DNA of 64,000 bases from Tetradesmus obliquus (Eukaryota; Chlorophyta; Chlorophyceae; Sphaeropleales; Scenedesmaceae), in contig CP126203.1 of the NCBI GenBank assembly GCA_030272155.1, forward strand, positions 1,054,001-1,118,000, given 5' to 3'. How positions within the stretch are numbered: position 1 is the first letter of the stretch; every line of letters starts with the position of its first letter. A program made the translations under genes and the position numbers. Below are positions 21,265-35,869 of this stretch, one piece after another. The notes below the pieces were generated by a model that saw only the letters and a program-made list of their open reading frames with translations, made no database searches and was not told the origin of the DNA.

Positions 21265-23480
21265 ATGGCTGCAGGGTGGCTGTCCATGGTGCGCAAGCAC
21301 CCTTTGGGATGGGAGAGCAACCGCAAGTCAACGGGCGCGCGGGTGGCGGCGGTGGTGGCGGTGCTCACGATGCTAGCCATCGCCGGCAGTCCAAAGGGTG
21401 CGGCAGGCTATTACAGAGTACACTTTCCTAAGCATGCTGCTCAAATCAAACAGGACCTGAATTCCTTCTGCATGACCCACTACAAGAACTTCAAGCAGTA
21501 TGGCACGGTGGCAACTCCCAAGCACAAGGGCAGACCCCCAAAAGTCCCAGATGACGTGGCATTAAAGGCCAGTGAAACATTCAAAGCTGGCAAGGTAGTC
21601 AAGGCCTACCCAAGTGCAGAAGCAAAGAAGAAAGTCGACGTGCATGTATGGTGGACATCAATCAAACTTGCTTGTCAGGAAAATGAGTACCTGGGTGGCC
21701 TATGCAGGAAGTACAACATCAGGCCCAAGCAACTGCTGAAGCGCATGAAAGCTGTTGACCCCAACCTGGTGCGCAGAAGAATAGATGTGAAGATGGACCT
21801 GACAGACAAGCAGAAAGACAGGAGAAAGGCTGCAGCAGAGAGGCTCTACAAGATGTTCCAGGATGAGCCAGACTTGCTGAGCAGAATTTATTTTGTTGAT
21901 GAGTGCAAACTCTGGATGTCCAACCTAGCAGGCGGCGCCATCAAGGTGTATTGCGATGCACATGATGCAAACGTACATGCTGTGCTACCATGCAAGTGGA
22001 TGCGCAAGGGCCAGGACAACAAACCAGTCAAGCTACACTTTGTGTGCGCCGTCAACGCGGTGCACGGCGCTGTCTACTGCAAGTTCACCACCGGCACAAC
22101 AGACAACATTGACCACGTTGGCAACCCCAACACACCATACTATGTGAGTGTGTGCTGCTATTACTTAGATGCGCGCCATTGAAAGACATGCCAGCTGTTG
22201 CGTTCTGTGTACACACAACGTGGCAGTGCATCTCGCAGTGCCTCAGGGAAGGCGCGCTGCACACCGCGGCCTGCGCTGACCATAACAGCAGAGTAGCTTG
22301 GTGACAGCACAATGACACCACCCCCAGCAGCAAGCTGGAAACCAGTCTCCAGGGAATCCTGCCAGTCACTTTCACATGTGCGCACCCGCAGCACACTGCC
22401 GCCTGCTGGCAGGAACTTGGCATACGCAGCAGCACAGAAGGCAACGTCGCGCTGCAACAGCTTCTCTGTGCTGTTGTCATACATACCAGTGTCATGGCAT
22501 GTCCCATCTGCTTGAATCAGCACGCTGCGCTGCGCATGCAAGAAATCGACCCGGCCTCGCCACCACCCTACTGCCACTTGCGCGCACATGCTGTCACATA
22601 TTCCCAACCTGTACAGCTTGCGCATCAGCTGCTCCTCACTTGCAGGCATGTTGCGTGCGCCTGTGCCACCCACTTTAGGCATCAAACATGCACACTGCTT
22701 GCACTCCAGAGCTGCTTCAGTTGCGGCAGCGCGCGGCTCGCAGAACTTGAAGTGCTGCACACCTGGCAGGCAGCCCGTCATGGCCCAGTACAGTGGCCGC
22801 TTGCGTATCCCCAAGCTGATGATCCTGGGCCTGCTTTTACCATCTGCCTCAAGCCTGATGAATGGGCGTCCCTTTTCATCCACTTGCACATTTAGCTGCG
22901 CTGCTGCTAACAAGGCTTTCCGCTGCCAACCCGGCAAAACCTGCACCTGCAGTTGAAGAGGCAGAAGAAGAAGAAGAACGTGAAGGCCAAGAGCATGACA
23001 CAGCTGGAGTTTGTCCACTGCATGAAGGAGCTTGCAGAGAAGGCTAACCAACAGCAGCGCGCGCGCGGCACTACGCCGCTGTACATCTTCGACAACCCCA
23101 GTGTTCATGTCGGGCAGGATGCCGCAGAGCTCCTAGCTGCAGTTGGCATCAGCCCAGAGCAGGTGCTGCAAATTGCACCCTACTCCCCAGACTTCAACCA
23201 GCCCATTGAGCATGCATTCGGCAGCCTCAAGGCTAGCTTCCGCAACCATCTGTACAACACCTACCAGCTGACTGGTGCAGATGTATCACCGCGTGATCTG
23301 CAGCGGACGCTGCGTGACATATTCATGAACATCACACCTGCCTCTGTCATGGCTGATGCACTGAGGCTGCCAGATTTGTGGGATGTGGTGCGCAGCAGGC
23401 TGGACAGGGTGTTTGTATGCCGTGACAACAAGCAGCGCACGGGTACGGCTGGCAACTGGCCTAGGGATGATCAGCGCTGA
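21265..23480 (+). CDS. Tc1/mariner-like transposase, copy 6
   Basis: Exons are 21265-22143 and 22953-23480, with the intron at 22144-22952. Confidence 0.85.
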
Positions 23481-23668
23481 GCACGCTGCTGCTGCTGCTG
23501 CTGCAGGGCTTAGAATGTATATGGCTGCTGGCTGCACTCTAGACAGCTAGCAGCTGTCAGCAGGTCGTTGATTGACACTCCCTGCAAGCTCACCTTTCTG
23601 ACAGCTCCTCTGCTGGTTGGGCTCCTGTGTGTGCGCACCGCACGGCGCCGGCGATGTGCTGGTGCCAT
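22161..23668 (-). CDS. Predicted DUF559/Vsr-like endonuclease, copy 6
   Basis: The first exon is 23668-23594, the intron 23593-22947 and the main exon 22946-22161. Confidence 0.55.
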
Positions 23669-24741
23669 GCTGTAGCTGGGTGGTTATGTCTCTGTTTTCA
23701 ACTGTATGCCAGCATGGACAGCCACAGGCATGATAAGTTGATAGATTGTTATCTGATAATAATTGTCAGATGGTGTATTGGTGCATAGACTGGCCCAGAG
23801 TGAAAAGCGCGCGCGCGTGGCAAGGCAGTTCTGCCAGGGCAGCAGTGCTGTTGATGGGCAGTTCACATGCAGGCGAGTTGAGCCAATGTGCGTGAATGAT
23901 TGTACTTGTTACGGCTAAAATTAATTATTGTACGTGCTAACATGTGCTTCATGCAGCTCCAGCTACTGAACCACACGTTACTTGTCTCAACGGTTGCCCT
24001 ACCAAGCAGGATGCTTTGATGTTGCTGCACTCTTGGCATTGTAATAACATCTATTCAAGTATTTAATTGAGCTGACGCACGGCAGGAGAAAGCTGTGTTT
24101 GAGTCAGGTAATCCGTGACGGGGAAGTGCTGCCGAATCAGCCACTCTCGATGCAGACAGCTGTCACGCTGCAAACTTATCCTCATACATAACAGCTGATT
24201 CTTACATCTTACTGGGCCGAGAATTTTCTCCGGTGGGACGCCGGGCAGCCAGCCTGGTCACGGAGCCAGTGAGTCCAAGACACCTGTGCAGGCTATGCCA
24301 GCTCGATCGTGCTGCGGCAGCAACAGCAGACAATTCGGATTGCTTTTAAAACGTCTTTCAAGACAAGGCTGTGCTCTGAATGTGCTTTTGTGAATTTAGC
24401 AGCAGCACTGCATGACCACCAGGCTGCTGCTGCTGCTGTCTTGCCTGGCAAAGTGTGCATTCGAAAAACAGAGGCTACAGCAGGTGACAGCACCCTCCTC
24501 TGAGCTGCACTCTGCTGTCTGCTGCTGAATGTGCTGCTGGCCAGGCAGGTCCCAGCAATTGCAAACAACAGTAATGCAGGATTTGGGACAGCTGCACCAC
24601 CAGCAGCAGTTGCAGCAGGCCTGCTATAACATAAAAAGGTGGGCAGGCATTTCATCAACTTTGCCCAGAAACAGCAGCAGCAGGATTGCAATGCAGGCTG
24701 AGAACTGCTGCAGCAAAGGAAGATGTGCATTTTTGCCTTCA

Positions 24742-25460
24742 GTGGGGTAGGGTACGAACCTAGCATCCCAGATATGAGACAAAGCCACATAGCACACAAA
24801 CAGAAAGCCATGCTGGCACAGCAACCTGCTGCTTGTGGTAGGTACAGCAAGGCACAGCTGCTGAACCTGCTGCCTTGGTTTGCTTGCATGTCAGCTGTCC
24901 TGCAGGCACCTCACCTGCTTGCAGCGCCCGCTCCAAACTGCTAGTTTTTTTCAGCTCCAGAATTCAGCGTGATCACACAAGATGAATGTCTGCAGGAGAG
25001 TGTGTGGACTGGCAGCACTCAACCAACTGTGCTCAACCACCCTAGCTGCACACGCGCAGCAGCTGCCTGTAATGCTGAAACGTTGATCGGTGATAAGCAA
25101 CAAGATTAGCAGCAGCAGCACAGCGCACAACGTACAGGGCCAGACAGCAGACCGCAACAACAGCGGCAGGGCACTTGGCACACCACAGCTGCAGAGCCCG
25201 ATCAGCCAGCAGGTGCTGCCCAGAAGTAGAAACGGTTACATAAATACATATGTGCAGGCAGCAGCGCCCTATAGCAGCAGAAAGCAGCAGATAACAGACC
25301 CGCGAAAATTCAAAGAGTCGGGGCGCAGCAGGTGGTTTGCAAGCACTTTACTCAAGTTACACAGCACCCCATATAGTGGCTCAATTTGATTTAGATTCGT
25401 TGTTGAAAGTTGCATTTAATGAGTATGCTGCCTTTGCGCTACTTTCGTACCAGTGCCTAG
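24742..25460 (+). mobile_element. 719-bp TIR insert (leader of copy 7)
   Basis: Same insert, site and orientation as at 8953-9671. Confidence 0.8.
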
Positions 25461-25571
25461 TGAAGGCTGGTCAAACTCCAGGTTGCTGCAAACATTAGGT
25501 TGACCTGACATGTTATTTCTGTTTGCACTGCTAGCAGAAGCACAGCTGACTCCTGCATATGTTTTGAATCC

Positions 25572-27787
25572 ATGGCTGCAGGGTGGCTGTCCATGGTGCG
25601 CAAGCACCCTTTGGGATGGGAGAGCAACCGCAAGTCAACGGGCGCGCGGGTGGCGGCGGTGGTGGCGGTGCTCACGATGCTAGCCATCGCCGGCAGTCCA
25701 AAGGGTGCGGCAGGCTATTACAGAGTACACTTTCCTAAGCATGCTGCTCAAATCAAACAGGACCTGAATTCCTTCTGCATGACCCACTACAAGAACTTCA
25801 AGCAGTATGGCACGGTGGCAACTCCCAAGCACAAGGGCAGACCCCCAAAAGTCCCAGATGACGTGGCATTAAAGGCCAGTGAAACATTCAAAGCTGGCAA
25901 GGTAGTCAAGGCCTACCCAAGTGCAGAAGCAAAGAAGAAAGTCGACGTGCATGTATGGTGGACATCAATCAAACTTGCTTGTCAGGAAAATGAGTACCTG
26001 GGTGGCCTATGCAGGAAGTACAACATCAGGCCCAAGCAACTGCTGAAGCGCATGAAAGCTGTTGACCCCAACCTGGTGCGCAGAAGAATAGATGTGAAGA
26101 TGGACCTGACAGACAAGCAGAAAGACAGGAGAAAGGCTGCAGCAGAGAGGCTCTACAAGATGTTCCAGGATGAGCCAGACTTGCTGAGCAGAATTTATTT
26201 TGTTGATGAGTGCAAACTCTGGATGTCCAACCTAGCAGGCGGCGCCATCAAGGTGTATTGCGATGCACATGATGCAAACGTACATGCTGTGCTACCATGC
26301 AAGTGGATGCGCAAGGGCCAGGACAACAAACCAGTCAAGCTACACTTTGTGTGCGCCGTCAACGCGGTGCACGGCGCTGTCTACTGCAAGTTCACCACCG
26401 GCACAACAGACAACATTGACCACGTTGGCAACCCCAACACACCATACTATGTGAGTGTGTGCTGCTATTACTTAGATGCGCGCCATTGAAAGACATGCCA
26501 GCTGTTGCGTTCTGTGTACACACAACGTGGCAGTGCATCTCGCAGTGCCTCAGGGAAGGCGCGCTGCACACCGCGGCCTGCGCTGACCATAACAGCAGAG
26601 TAGCTTGGTGACAGCACAATGACACCACCCCCAGCAGCAAGCTGGAAACCAGTCTCCAGGGAATCCTGCCAGTCACTTTCACATGTGCGCACCCGCAGCA
26701 CACTGCCGCCTGCTGGCAGGAACTTGGCATACGCAGCAGCACAGAAGGCAACGTCGCGCTGCAACAGCTTCTCTGTGCTGTTGTCATACATACCAGTGTC
26801 ATGGCATGTCCCATCTGCTTGAATCAGCACGCTGCGCTGCGCATGCAAGAAATCGACCCGGCCTCGCCACCACCCTACTGCCACTTGCGCGCACATGCTG
26901 TCACATATTCCCAACCTGTACAGCTTGCGCATCAGCTGCTCCTCACTTGCAGGCATGTTGCGTGCGCCTGTGCCACCCACTTTAGGCATCAAACATGCAC
27001 ACTGCTTGCACTCCAGAGCTGCTTCAGTTGCGGCAGCGCGCGGCTCGCAGAACTTGAAGTGCTGCACACCTGGCAGGCAGCCCGTCATGGCCCAGTACAG
27101 TGGCCGCTTGCGTATCCCCAAGCTGATGATCCTGGGCCTGCTTTTACCATCTGCCTCAAGCCTGATGAATGGGCGTCCCTTTTCATCCACTTGCACATTT
27201 AGCTGCGCTGCTGCTAACAAGGCTTTCCGCTGCCAACCCGGCAAAACCTGCACCTGCAGTTGAAGAGGCAGAAGAAGAAGAAGAACGTGAAGGCCAAGAG
27301 CATGACACAGCTGGAGTTTGTCCACTGCATGAAGGAGCTTGCAGAGAAGGCTAACCAACAGCAGCGCGCGCGCGGCACTACGCCGCTGTACATCTTCGAC
27401 AACCCCAGTGTTCATGTCGGGCAGGATGCCGCAGAGCTCCTAGCTGCAGTTGGCATCAGCCCAGAGCAGGTGCTGCAAATTGCACCCTACTCCCCAGACT
27501 TCAACCAGCCCATTGAGCATGCATTCGGCAGCCTCAAGGCTAGCTTCCGCAACCATCTGTACAACACCTACCAGCTGACTGGTGCAGATGTATCACCGCG
27601 TGATCTGCAGCGGACGCTGCGTGACATATTCATGAACATCACACCTGCCTCTGTCATGGCTGATGCACTGAGGCTGCCAGATTTGTGGGATGTGGTGCGC
27701 AGCAGGCTGGACAGGGTGTTTGTATGCCGTGACAACAAGCAGCGCACGGGTACGGCTGGCAACTGGCCTAGGGATGATCAGCGCTGA
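25572..27787 (+). CDS. Tc1/mariner-like transposase, copy 7
   Basis: Exons are 25572-26450 and 27260-27787, with the intron at 26451-27259. Confidence 0.85.
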
Positions 27788-27975
27788 GCACGCTGCTGCT
27801 GCTGCTGCTGCAGGGCTTAGAATGTATATGGCTGCTGGCTGCACTCTAGACAGCTAGCAGCTGTCAGCAGGTCGTTGATTGACACTCCCTGCAAGCTCAC
27901 CTTTCTGACAGCTCCTCTGCTGGTTGGGCTCCTGTGTGTGCGCACCGCACGGCGCCGGCGATGTGCTGGTGCCAT
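26468..27975 (-). CDS. Predicted DUF559/Vsr-like endonuclease, copy 7
   Basis: The first exon is 27975-27901, the intron 27900-27254 and the main exon 27253-26468. Confidence 0.55.
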
Positions 27976-29042
27976 GCTGTAGCTGGGTGGTTATGTCTCT
28001 GTTTTCAACTGTATGCCAGCATGGACAGCCACAGGCATGATAAGTTGATAGATTGTTATCTGATAATAATTGTCAGATGGTGTATTGGTGCATAGACTGG
28101 CCCAGAGTGAAAAGCGCGCGCGCGTGGCAAGGCAGTTCTGCCAGGGCAGCAGTGCTGTTGATGGGCAGTTCACATGCAGGCGAGTTGAGCCAATGTGCGT
28201 GAATGATTGTACTTGTTACGGCTAAAATTAATTATTGTACGTGCTAACATGTGCTTCATGCAGCTCCAGCTACTGAACCACACGTTACTTGTCTCAACGG
28301 TTGCCCTACCAAGCAGGATGCTTTGATGTTGCTGCACTCTTGGCATTGTAATAACATCTATTCAAGTATTTAATTGAGCTGACGCACGGCAGGAGAAAGC
28401 TGTGTTTGAGTCAGGTAATCCGTGACGGGGAAGTGCTGCCGAATCAGCCACTCTCGATGCAGACAGCTGTCACGCTGCAAACTTATCCTCATACATAACA
28501 GCTGATTCTTACATCTTACTGGGCCGAGAATTTTCTCCGGTGGGACGCCGGGCAGCCAGCCTGGTCACGGAGCCAGTGAGTCCAAGACACCTGTGCAGGC
28601 TATGCCAGCTCGATCGTGCTGCGGCAGCAACAGCAGACAATTCGGATTGCTTTTAAAACGTCTTTCAAGACAAGGCTGTGCTCTGAATGTGCTTTTGTGA
28701 ATTTAGCAGCAGCACTGCATGACCACCAGGCTGCTGCTGCTGCTGTCTTGCCTGGCAAAGTGTGCATTCGAAAAACAGAGGCTACAGCAGGTGACAGCAC
28801 CCTCCTCTGAGCTGCACTCTGCTGTCTGCTGCTGAATGTGCTGCTGGCCAGGCAGGTCCCAGCAATTGCAAACAACAGTAATGCAGGATTTGGGACAGCT
28901 GCACCACCAGCAGCAGTTGCAGCAGGCCTGCTATAACATAAAAAGGTGGGCAGGCATTTCATCAACTTTGCCCAGAAACAGCAGCAGCAGGATTGCAATG
29001 CAGGCTGAGAACTGCTGCAGCAAAGGAAGATGTGCATTTTTG

Positions 29043-29053
29043 CCTTCTGAAGG
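29043..29053. other. Empty insert site, junction allele T (leader of copy 8)
   Basis: The site reads CCTTC-T-GAAGG. It stands alone between insert-bearing leaders of copies 7 and 9. Confidence 0.9.
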
Positions 29054-29158
29054 CTGGTCAAACTCCAGGTTGCTGCAAACATTAGGTTGACCTGACATGT
29101 TATTTCTGTTTGCACTGCTAGCAGAAGCACAGCTGACTCCTGCATATGTTTTGAATCC

Positions 29159-31374
29159 ATGGCTGCAGGGTGGCTGTCCATGGTGCGCAAGCACCCTTTG
29201 GGATGGGAGAGCAACCGCAAGTCAACGGGCGCGCGGGTGGCGGCGGTGGTGGCGGTGCTCACGATGCTAGCCATCGCCGGCAGTCCAAAGGGTGCGGCAG
29301 GCTATTACAGAGTACACTTTCCTAAGCATGCTGCTCAAATCAAACAGGACCTGAATTCCTTCTGCATGACCCACTACAAGAACTTCAAGCAGTATGGCAC
29401 GGTGGCAACTCCCAAGCACAAGGGCAGACCCCCAAAAGTCCCAGATGACGTGGCATTAAAGGCCAGTGAAACATTCAAAGCTGGCAAGGTAGTCAAGGCC
29501 TACCCAAGTGCAGAAGCAAAGAAGAAAGTCGACGTGCATGTATGGTGGACATCAATCAAACTTGCTTGTCAGGAAAATGAGTACCTGGGTGGCCTATGCA
29601 GGAAGTACAACATCAGGCCCAAGCAACTGCTGAAGCGCATGAAAGCTGTTGACCCCAACCTGGTGCGCAGAAGAATAGATGTGAAGATGGACCTGACAGA
29701 CAAGCAGAAAGACAGGAGAAAGGCTGCAGCAGAGAGGCTCTACAAGATGTTCCAGGATGAGCCAGACTTGCTGAGCAGAATTTATTTTGTTGATGAGTGC
29801 AAACTCTGGATGTCCAACCTAGCAGGCGGCGCCATCAAGGTGTATTGCGATGCACATGATGCAAACGTACATGCTGTGCTACCATGCAAGTGGATGCGCA
29901 AGGGCCAGGACAACAAACCAGTCAAGCTACACTTTGTGTGCGCCGTCAACGCGGTGCACGGCGCTGTCTACTGCAAGTTCACCACCGGCACAACAGACAA
30001 CATTGACCACGTTGGCAACCCCAACACACCATACTATGTGAGTGTGTGCTGCTATTACTTAGATGCGCGCCATTGAAAGACATGCCAGCTGTTGCGTTCT
30101 GTGTACACACAACGTGGCAGTGCATCTCGCAGTGCCTCAGGGAAGGCGCGCTGCACACCGCGGCCTGCGCTGACCATAACAGCAGAGTAGCTTGGTGACA
30201 GCACAATGACACCACCCCCAGCAGCAAGCTGGAAACCAGTCTCCAGGGAATCCTGCCAGTCACTTTCACATGTGCGCACCCGCAGCACACTGCCGCCTGC
30301 TGGCAGGAACTTGGCATACGCAGCAGCACAGAAGGCAACGTCGCGCTGCAACAGCTTCTCTGTGCTGTTGTCATACATACCAGTGTCATGGCATGTCCCA
30401 TCTGCTTGAATCAGCACGCTGCGCTGCGCATGCAAGAAATCGACCCGGCCTCGCCACCACCCTACTGCCACTTGCGCGCACATGCTGTCACATATTCCCA
30501 ACCTGTACAGCTTGCGCATCAGCTGCTCCTCACTTGCAGGCATGTTGCGTGCGCCTGTGCCACCCACTTTAGGCATCAAACATGCACACTGCTTGCACTC
30601 CAGAGCTGCTTCAGTTGCGGCAGCGCGCGGCTCGCAGAACTTGAAGTGCTGCACACCTGGCAGGCAGCCCGTCATGGCCCAGTACAGTGGCCGCTTGCGT
30701 ATCCCCAAGCTGATGATCCTGGGCCTGCTTTTACCATCTGCCTCAAGCCTGATGAATGGGCGTCCCTTTTCATCCACTTGCACATTTAGCTGCGCTGCTG
30801 CTAACAAGGCTTTCCGCTGCCAACCCGGCAAAACCTGCACCTGCAGTTGAAGAGGCAGAAGAAGAAGAAGAACGTGAAGGCCAAGAGCATGACACAGCTG
30901 GAGTTTGTCCACTGCATGAAGGAGCTTGCAGAGAAGGCTAACCAACAGCAGCGCGCGCGCGGCACTACGCCGCTGTACATCTTCGACAACCCCAGTGTTC
31001 ATGTCGGGCAGGATGCCGCAGAGCTCCTAGCTGCAGTTGGCATCAGCCCAGAGCAGGTGCTGCAAATTGCACCCTACTCCCCAGACTTCAACCAGCCCAT
31101 TGAGCATGCATTCGGCAGCCTCAAGGCTAGCTTCCGCAACCATCTGTACAACACCTACCAGCTGACTGGTGCAGATGTATCACCGCGTGATCTGCAGCGG
31201 ACGCTGCGTGACATATTCATGAACATCACACCTGCCTCTGTCATGGCTGATGCACTGAGGCTGCCAGATTTGTGGGATGTGGTGCGCAGCAGGCTGGACA
31301 GGGTGTTTGTATGCCGTGACAACAAGCAGCGCACGGGTACGGCTGGCAACTGGCCTAGGGATGATCAGCGCTGA
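29159..31374 (+). CDS. Tc1/mariner-like transposase, copy 8
   Basis: Exons are 29159-30037 and 30847-31374, with the intron at 30038-30846. Confidence 0.85.
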
Positions 31375-31562
31375 GCACGCTGCTGCTGCTGCTGCTGCAG
31401 GGCTTAGAATGTATATGGCTGCTGGCTGCACTCTAGACAGCTAGCAGCTGTCAGCAGGTCGTTGATTGACACTCCCTGCAAGCTCACCTTTCTGACAGCT
31501 CCTCTGCTGGTTGGGCTCCTGTGTGTGCGCACCGCACGGCGCCGGCGATGTGCTGGTGCCAT
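30055..31562 (-). CDS. Predicted DUF559/Vsr-like endonuclease, copy 8
   Basis: The first exon is 31562-31488, the intron 31487-30841 and the main exon 30840-30055. Confidence 0.55.
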
Positions 31563-32635
31563 GCTGTAGCTGGGTGGTTATGTCTCTGTTTTCAACTGTA
31601 TGCCAGCATGGACAGCCACAGGCATGATAAGTTGATAGATTGTTATCTGATAATAATTGTCAGATGGTGTATTGGTGCATAGACTGGCCCAGAGTGAAAA
31701 GCGCGCGCGCGTGGCAAGGCAGTTCTGCCAGGGCAGCAGTGCTGTTGATGGGCAGTTCACATGCAGGCGAGTTGAGCCAATGTGCGTGAATGATTGTACT
31801 TGTTACGGCTAAAATTAATTATTGTACGTGCTAACATGTGCTTCATGCAGCTCCAGCTACTGAACCACACGTTACTTGTCTCAACGGTTGCCCTACCAAG
31901 CAGGATGCTTTGATGTTGCTGCACTCTTGGCATTGTAATAACATCTATTCAAGTATTTAATTGAGCTGACGCACGGCAGGAGAAAGCTGTGTTTGAGTCA
32001 GGTAATCCGTGACGGGGAAGTGCTGCCGAATCAGCCACTCTCGATGCAGACAGCTGTCACGCTGCAAACTTATCCTCATACATAACAGCTGATTCTTACA
32101 TCTTACTGGGCCGAGAATTTTCTCCGGTGGGACGCCGGGCAGCCAGCCTGGTCACGGAGCCAGTGAGTCCAAGACACCTGTGCAGGCTATGCCAGCTCGA
32201 TCGTGCTGCGGCAGCAACAGCAGACAATTCGGATTGCTTTTAAAACGTCTTTCAAGACAAGGCTGTGCTCTGAATGTGCTTTTGTGAATTTAGCAGCAGC
32301 ACTGCATGACCACCAGGCTGCTGCTGCTGCTGTCTTGCCTGGCAAAGTGTGCATTCGAAAAACAGAGGCTACAGCAGGTGACAGCACCCTCCTCTGAGCT
32401 GCACTCTGCTGTCTGCTGCTGAATGTGCTGCTGGCCAGGCAGGTCCCAGCAATTGCAAACAACAGTAATGCAGGATTTGGGACAGCTGCACCACCAGCAG
32501 CAGTTGCAGCAGGCCTGCTATAACATAAAAAGGTGGGCAGGCATTTCATCAACTTTGCCCAGAAACAGCAGCAGCAGGATTGCAATGCAGGCTGAGAACT
32601 GCTGCAGCAAAGGAAGATGTGCATTTTTGCCTTCA

Positions 32636-33354
32636 GTGGGGTAGGGTACGAACCTAGCATCCCAGATATGAGACAAAGCCACATAGCACACAAACAGAAA
32701 GCCATGCTGGCACAGCAACCTGCTGCTTGTGGTAGGTACAGCAAGGCACAGCTGCTGAACCTGCTGCCTTGGTTTGCTTGCATGTCAGCTGTCCTGCAGG
32801 CACCTCACCTGCTTGCAGCGCCCGCTCCAAACTGCTAGTTTTTTTCAGCTCCAGAATTCAGCGTGATCACACAAGATGAATGTCTGCAGGAGAGTGTGTG
32901 GACTGGCAGCACTCAACCAACTGTGCTCAACCACCCTAGCTGCACACGCGCAGCAGCTGCCTGTAATGCTGAAACGTTGATCGGTGATAAGCAACAAGAT
33001 TAGCAGCAGCAGCACAGCGCACAACGTACAGGGCCAGACAGCAGACCGCAACAACAGCGGCAGGGCACTTGGCACACCACAGCTGCAGAGCCCGATCAGC
33101 CAGCAGGTGCTGCCCAGAAGTAGAAACGGTTACATAAATACATATGTGCAGGCAGCAGCGCCCTATAGCAGCAGAAAGCAGCAGATAACAGACCCGCGAA
33201 AATTCAAAGAGTCGGGGCGCAGCAGGTGGTTTGCAAGCACTTTACTCAAGTTACACAGCACCCCATATAGTGGCTCAATTTGATTTAGATTCGTTGTTGA
33301 AAGTTGCATTTAATGAGTATGCTGCCTTTGCGCTACTTTCGTACCAGTGCCTAG
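32636..33354 (+). mobile_element. 719-bp TIR insert (leader of copy 9)
   Basis: Same insert as at 8953-9671. A private C>T change lies just outside it at 33370. Confidence 0.8.
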
Positions 33355-33465
33355 TGAAGGCTGGTCAAATTCCAGGTTGCTGCAAACATTAGGTTGACCT
33401 GACATGTTATTTCTGTTTGCACTGCTAGCAGAAGCACAGCTGACTCCTGCATATGTTTTGAATCC

Positions 33466-35681
33466 ATGGCTGCAGGGTGGCTGTCCATGGTGCGCAAGCA
33501 CCCTTTGGGATGGGAGAGCAACCGCAAGTCAACGGGCGCGCGGGTGGCGGCGGTGGTGGCGGTGCTCACGATGCTAGCCATCGCCGGCAGTCCAAAGGGT
33601 GCGGCAGGCTATTACAGAGTACACTTTCCTAAGCATGCTGCTCAAATCAAACAGGACCTGAATTCCTTCTGCATGACCCACTACAAGAACTTCAAGCAGT
33701 ATGGCACGGTGGCAACTCCCAAGCACAAGGGCAGACCCCCAAAAGTCCCAGATGACGTGGCATTAAAGGCCAGTGAAACATTCAAAGCTGGCAAGGTAGT
33801 CAAGGCCTACCCAAGTGCAGAAGCAAAGAAGAAAGTCGACGTGCATGTATGGTGGACATCAATCAAACTTGCTTGTCAGGAAAATGAGTACCTGGGTGGC
33901 CTATGCAGGAAGTACAACATCAGGCCCAAGCAACTGCTGAAGCGCATGAAAGCTGTTGACCCCAACCTGGTGCGCAGAAGAATAGATGTGAAGATGGACC
34001 TGACAGACAAGCAGAAAGACAGGAGAAAGGCTGCAGCAGAGAGGCTCTACAAGATGTTCCAGGATGAGCCAGACTTGCTGAGCAGAATTTATTTTGTTGA
34101 TGAGTGCAAACTCTGGATGTCCAACCTAGCAGGCGGCGCCATCAAGGTGTATTGCGATGCACATGATGCAAACGTACATGCTGTGCTACCATGCAAGTGG
34201 ATGCGCAAGGGCCAGGACAACAAACCAGTCAAGCTACACTTTGTGTGCGCCGTCAACGCGGTGCACGGCGCTGTCTACTGCAAGTTCACCACCGGCACAA
34301 CAGACAACATTGACCACGTTGGCAACCCCAACACACCATACTATGTGAGTGTGTGCTGCTATTACTTAGATGCGCGCCATTGAAAGACATGCCAGCTGTT
34401 GCGTTCTGTGTACACACAACGTGGCAGTGCATCTCGCAGTGCCTCAGGGAAGGCGCGCTGCACACCGCGGCCTGCGCTGACCATAACAGCAGAGTAGCTT
34501 GGTGACAGCACAATGACACCACCCCCAGCAGCAAGCTGGAAACCAGTCTCCAGGGAATCCTGCCAGTCACTTTCACATGTGCGCACCCGCAGCACACTGC
34601 CGCCTGCTGGCAGGAACTTGGCATACGCAGCAGCACAGAAGGCAACGTCGCGCTGCAACAGCTTCTCTGTGCTGTTGTCATACATACCAGTGTCATGGCA
34701 TGTCCCATCTGCTTGAATCAGCACGCTGCGCTGCGCATGCAAGAAATCGACCCGGCCTCGCCACCACCCTACTGCCACTTGCGCGCACATGCTGTCACAT
34801 ATTCCCAACCTGTACAGCTTGCGCATCAGCTGCTCCTCACTTGCAGGCATGTTGCGTGCGCCTGTGCCACCCACTTTAGGCATCAAACATGCACACTGCT
34901 TGCACTCCAGAGCTGCTTCAGTTGCGGCAGCGCGCGGCTCGCAGAACTTGAAGTGCTGCACACCTGGCAGGCAGCCCGTCATGGCCCAGTACAGTGGCCG
35001 CTTGCGTATCCCCAAGCTGATGATCCTGGGCCTGCTTTTACCATCTGCCTCAAGCCTGATGAATGGGCGTCCCTTTTCATCCACTTGCACATTTAGCTGC
35101 GCTGCTGCTAACAAGGCTTTCCGCTGCCAACCCGGCAAAACCTGCACCTGCAGTTGAAGAGGCAGAAGAAGAAGAAGAACGTGAAGGCCAAGAGCATGAC
35201 ACAGCTGGAGTTTGTCCACTGCATGAAGGAGCTTGCAGAGAAGGCTAACCAACAGCAGCGCGCGCGCGGCACTACGCCGCTGTACATCTTCGACAACCCC
35301 AGTGTTCATGTCGGGCAGGATGCCGCAGAGCTCCTAGCTGCAGTTGGCATCAGCCCAGAGCAGGTGCTGCAAATTGCACCCTACTCCCCAGACTTCAACC
35401 AGCCCATTGAGCATGCATTCGGCAGCCTCAAGGCTAGCTTCCGCAACCATCTGTACAACACCTACCAGCTGACTGGTGCAGATGTATCACCGCGTGATCT
35501 GCAGCGGACGCTGCGTGACATATTCATGAACATCACACCTGCCTCTGTCATGGCTGATGCACTGAGGCTGCCAGATTTGTGGGATGTGGTGCGCAGCAGG
35601 CTGGACAGGGTGTTTGTATGCCGTGACAACAAGCAGCGCACGGGTACGGCTGGCAACTGGCCTAGGGATGATCAGCGCTGA
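33466..35681 (+). CDS. Tc1/mariner-like transposase, copy 9
   Basis: Exons are 33466-34344 and 35154-35681, with the intron at 34345-35153. The protein is unchanged, but its leader has C>T at 33370 and its candidate poly(A) signal is altered at 36245. Confidence 0.85.
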
Positions 35682-35869
35682 GCACGCTGCTGCTGCTGCT
35701 GCTGCAGGGCTTAGAATGTATATGGCTGCTGGCTGCACTCTAGACAGCTAGCAGCTGTCAGCAGGTCGTTGATTGACACTCCCTGCAAGCTCACCTTTCT
35801 GACAGCTCCTCTGCTGGTTGGGCTCCTGTGTGTGCGCACCGCACGGCGCCGGCGATGTGCTGGTGCCAT
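34362..35869 (-). CDS. Predicted DUF559/Vsr-like endonuclease, copy 9
   Basis: The first exon is 35869-35795, the intron 35794-35148 and the main exon 35147-34362. Confidence 0.55.
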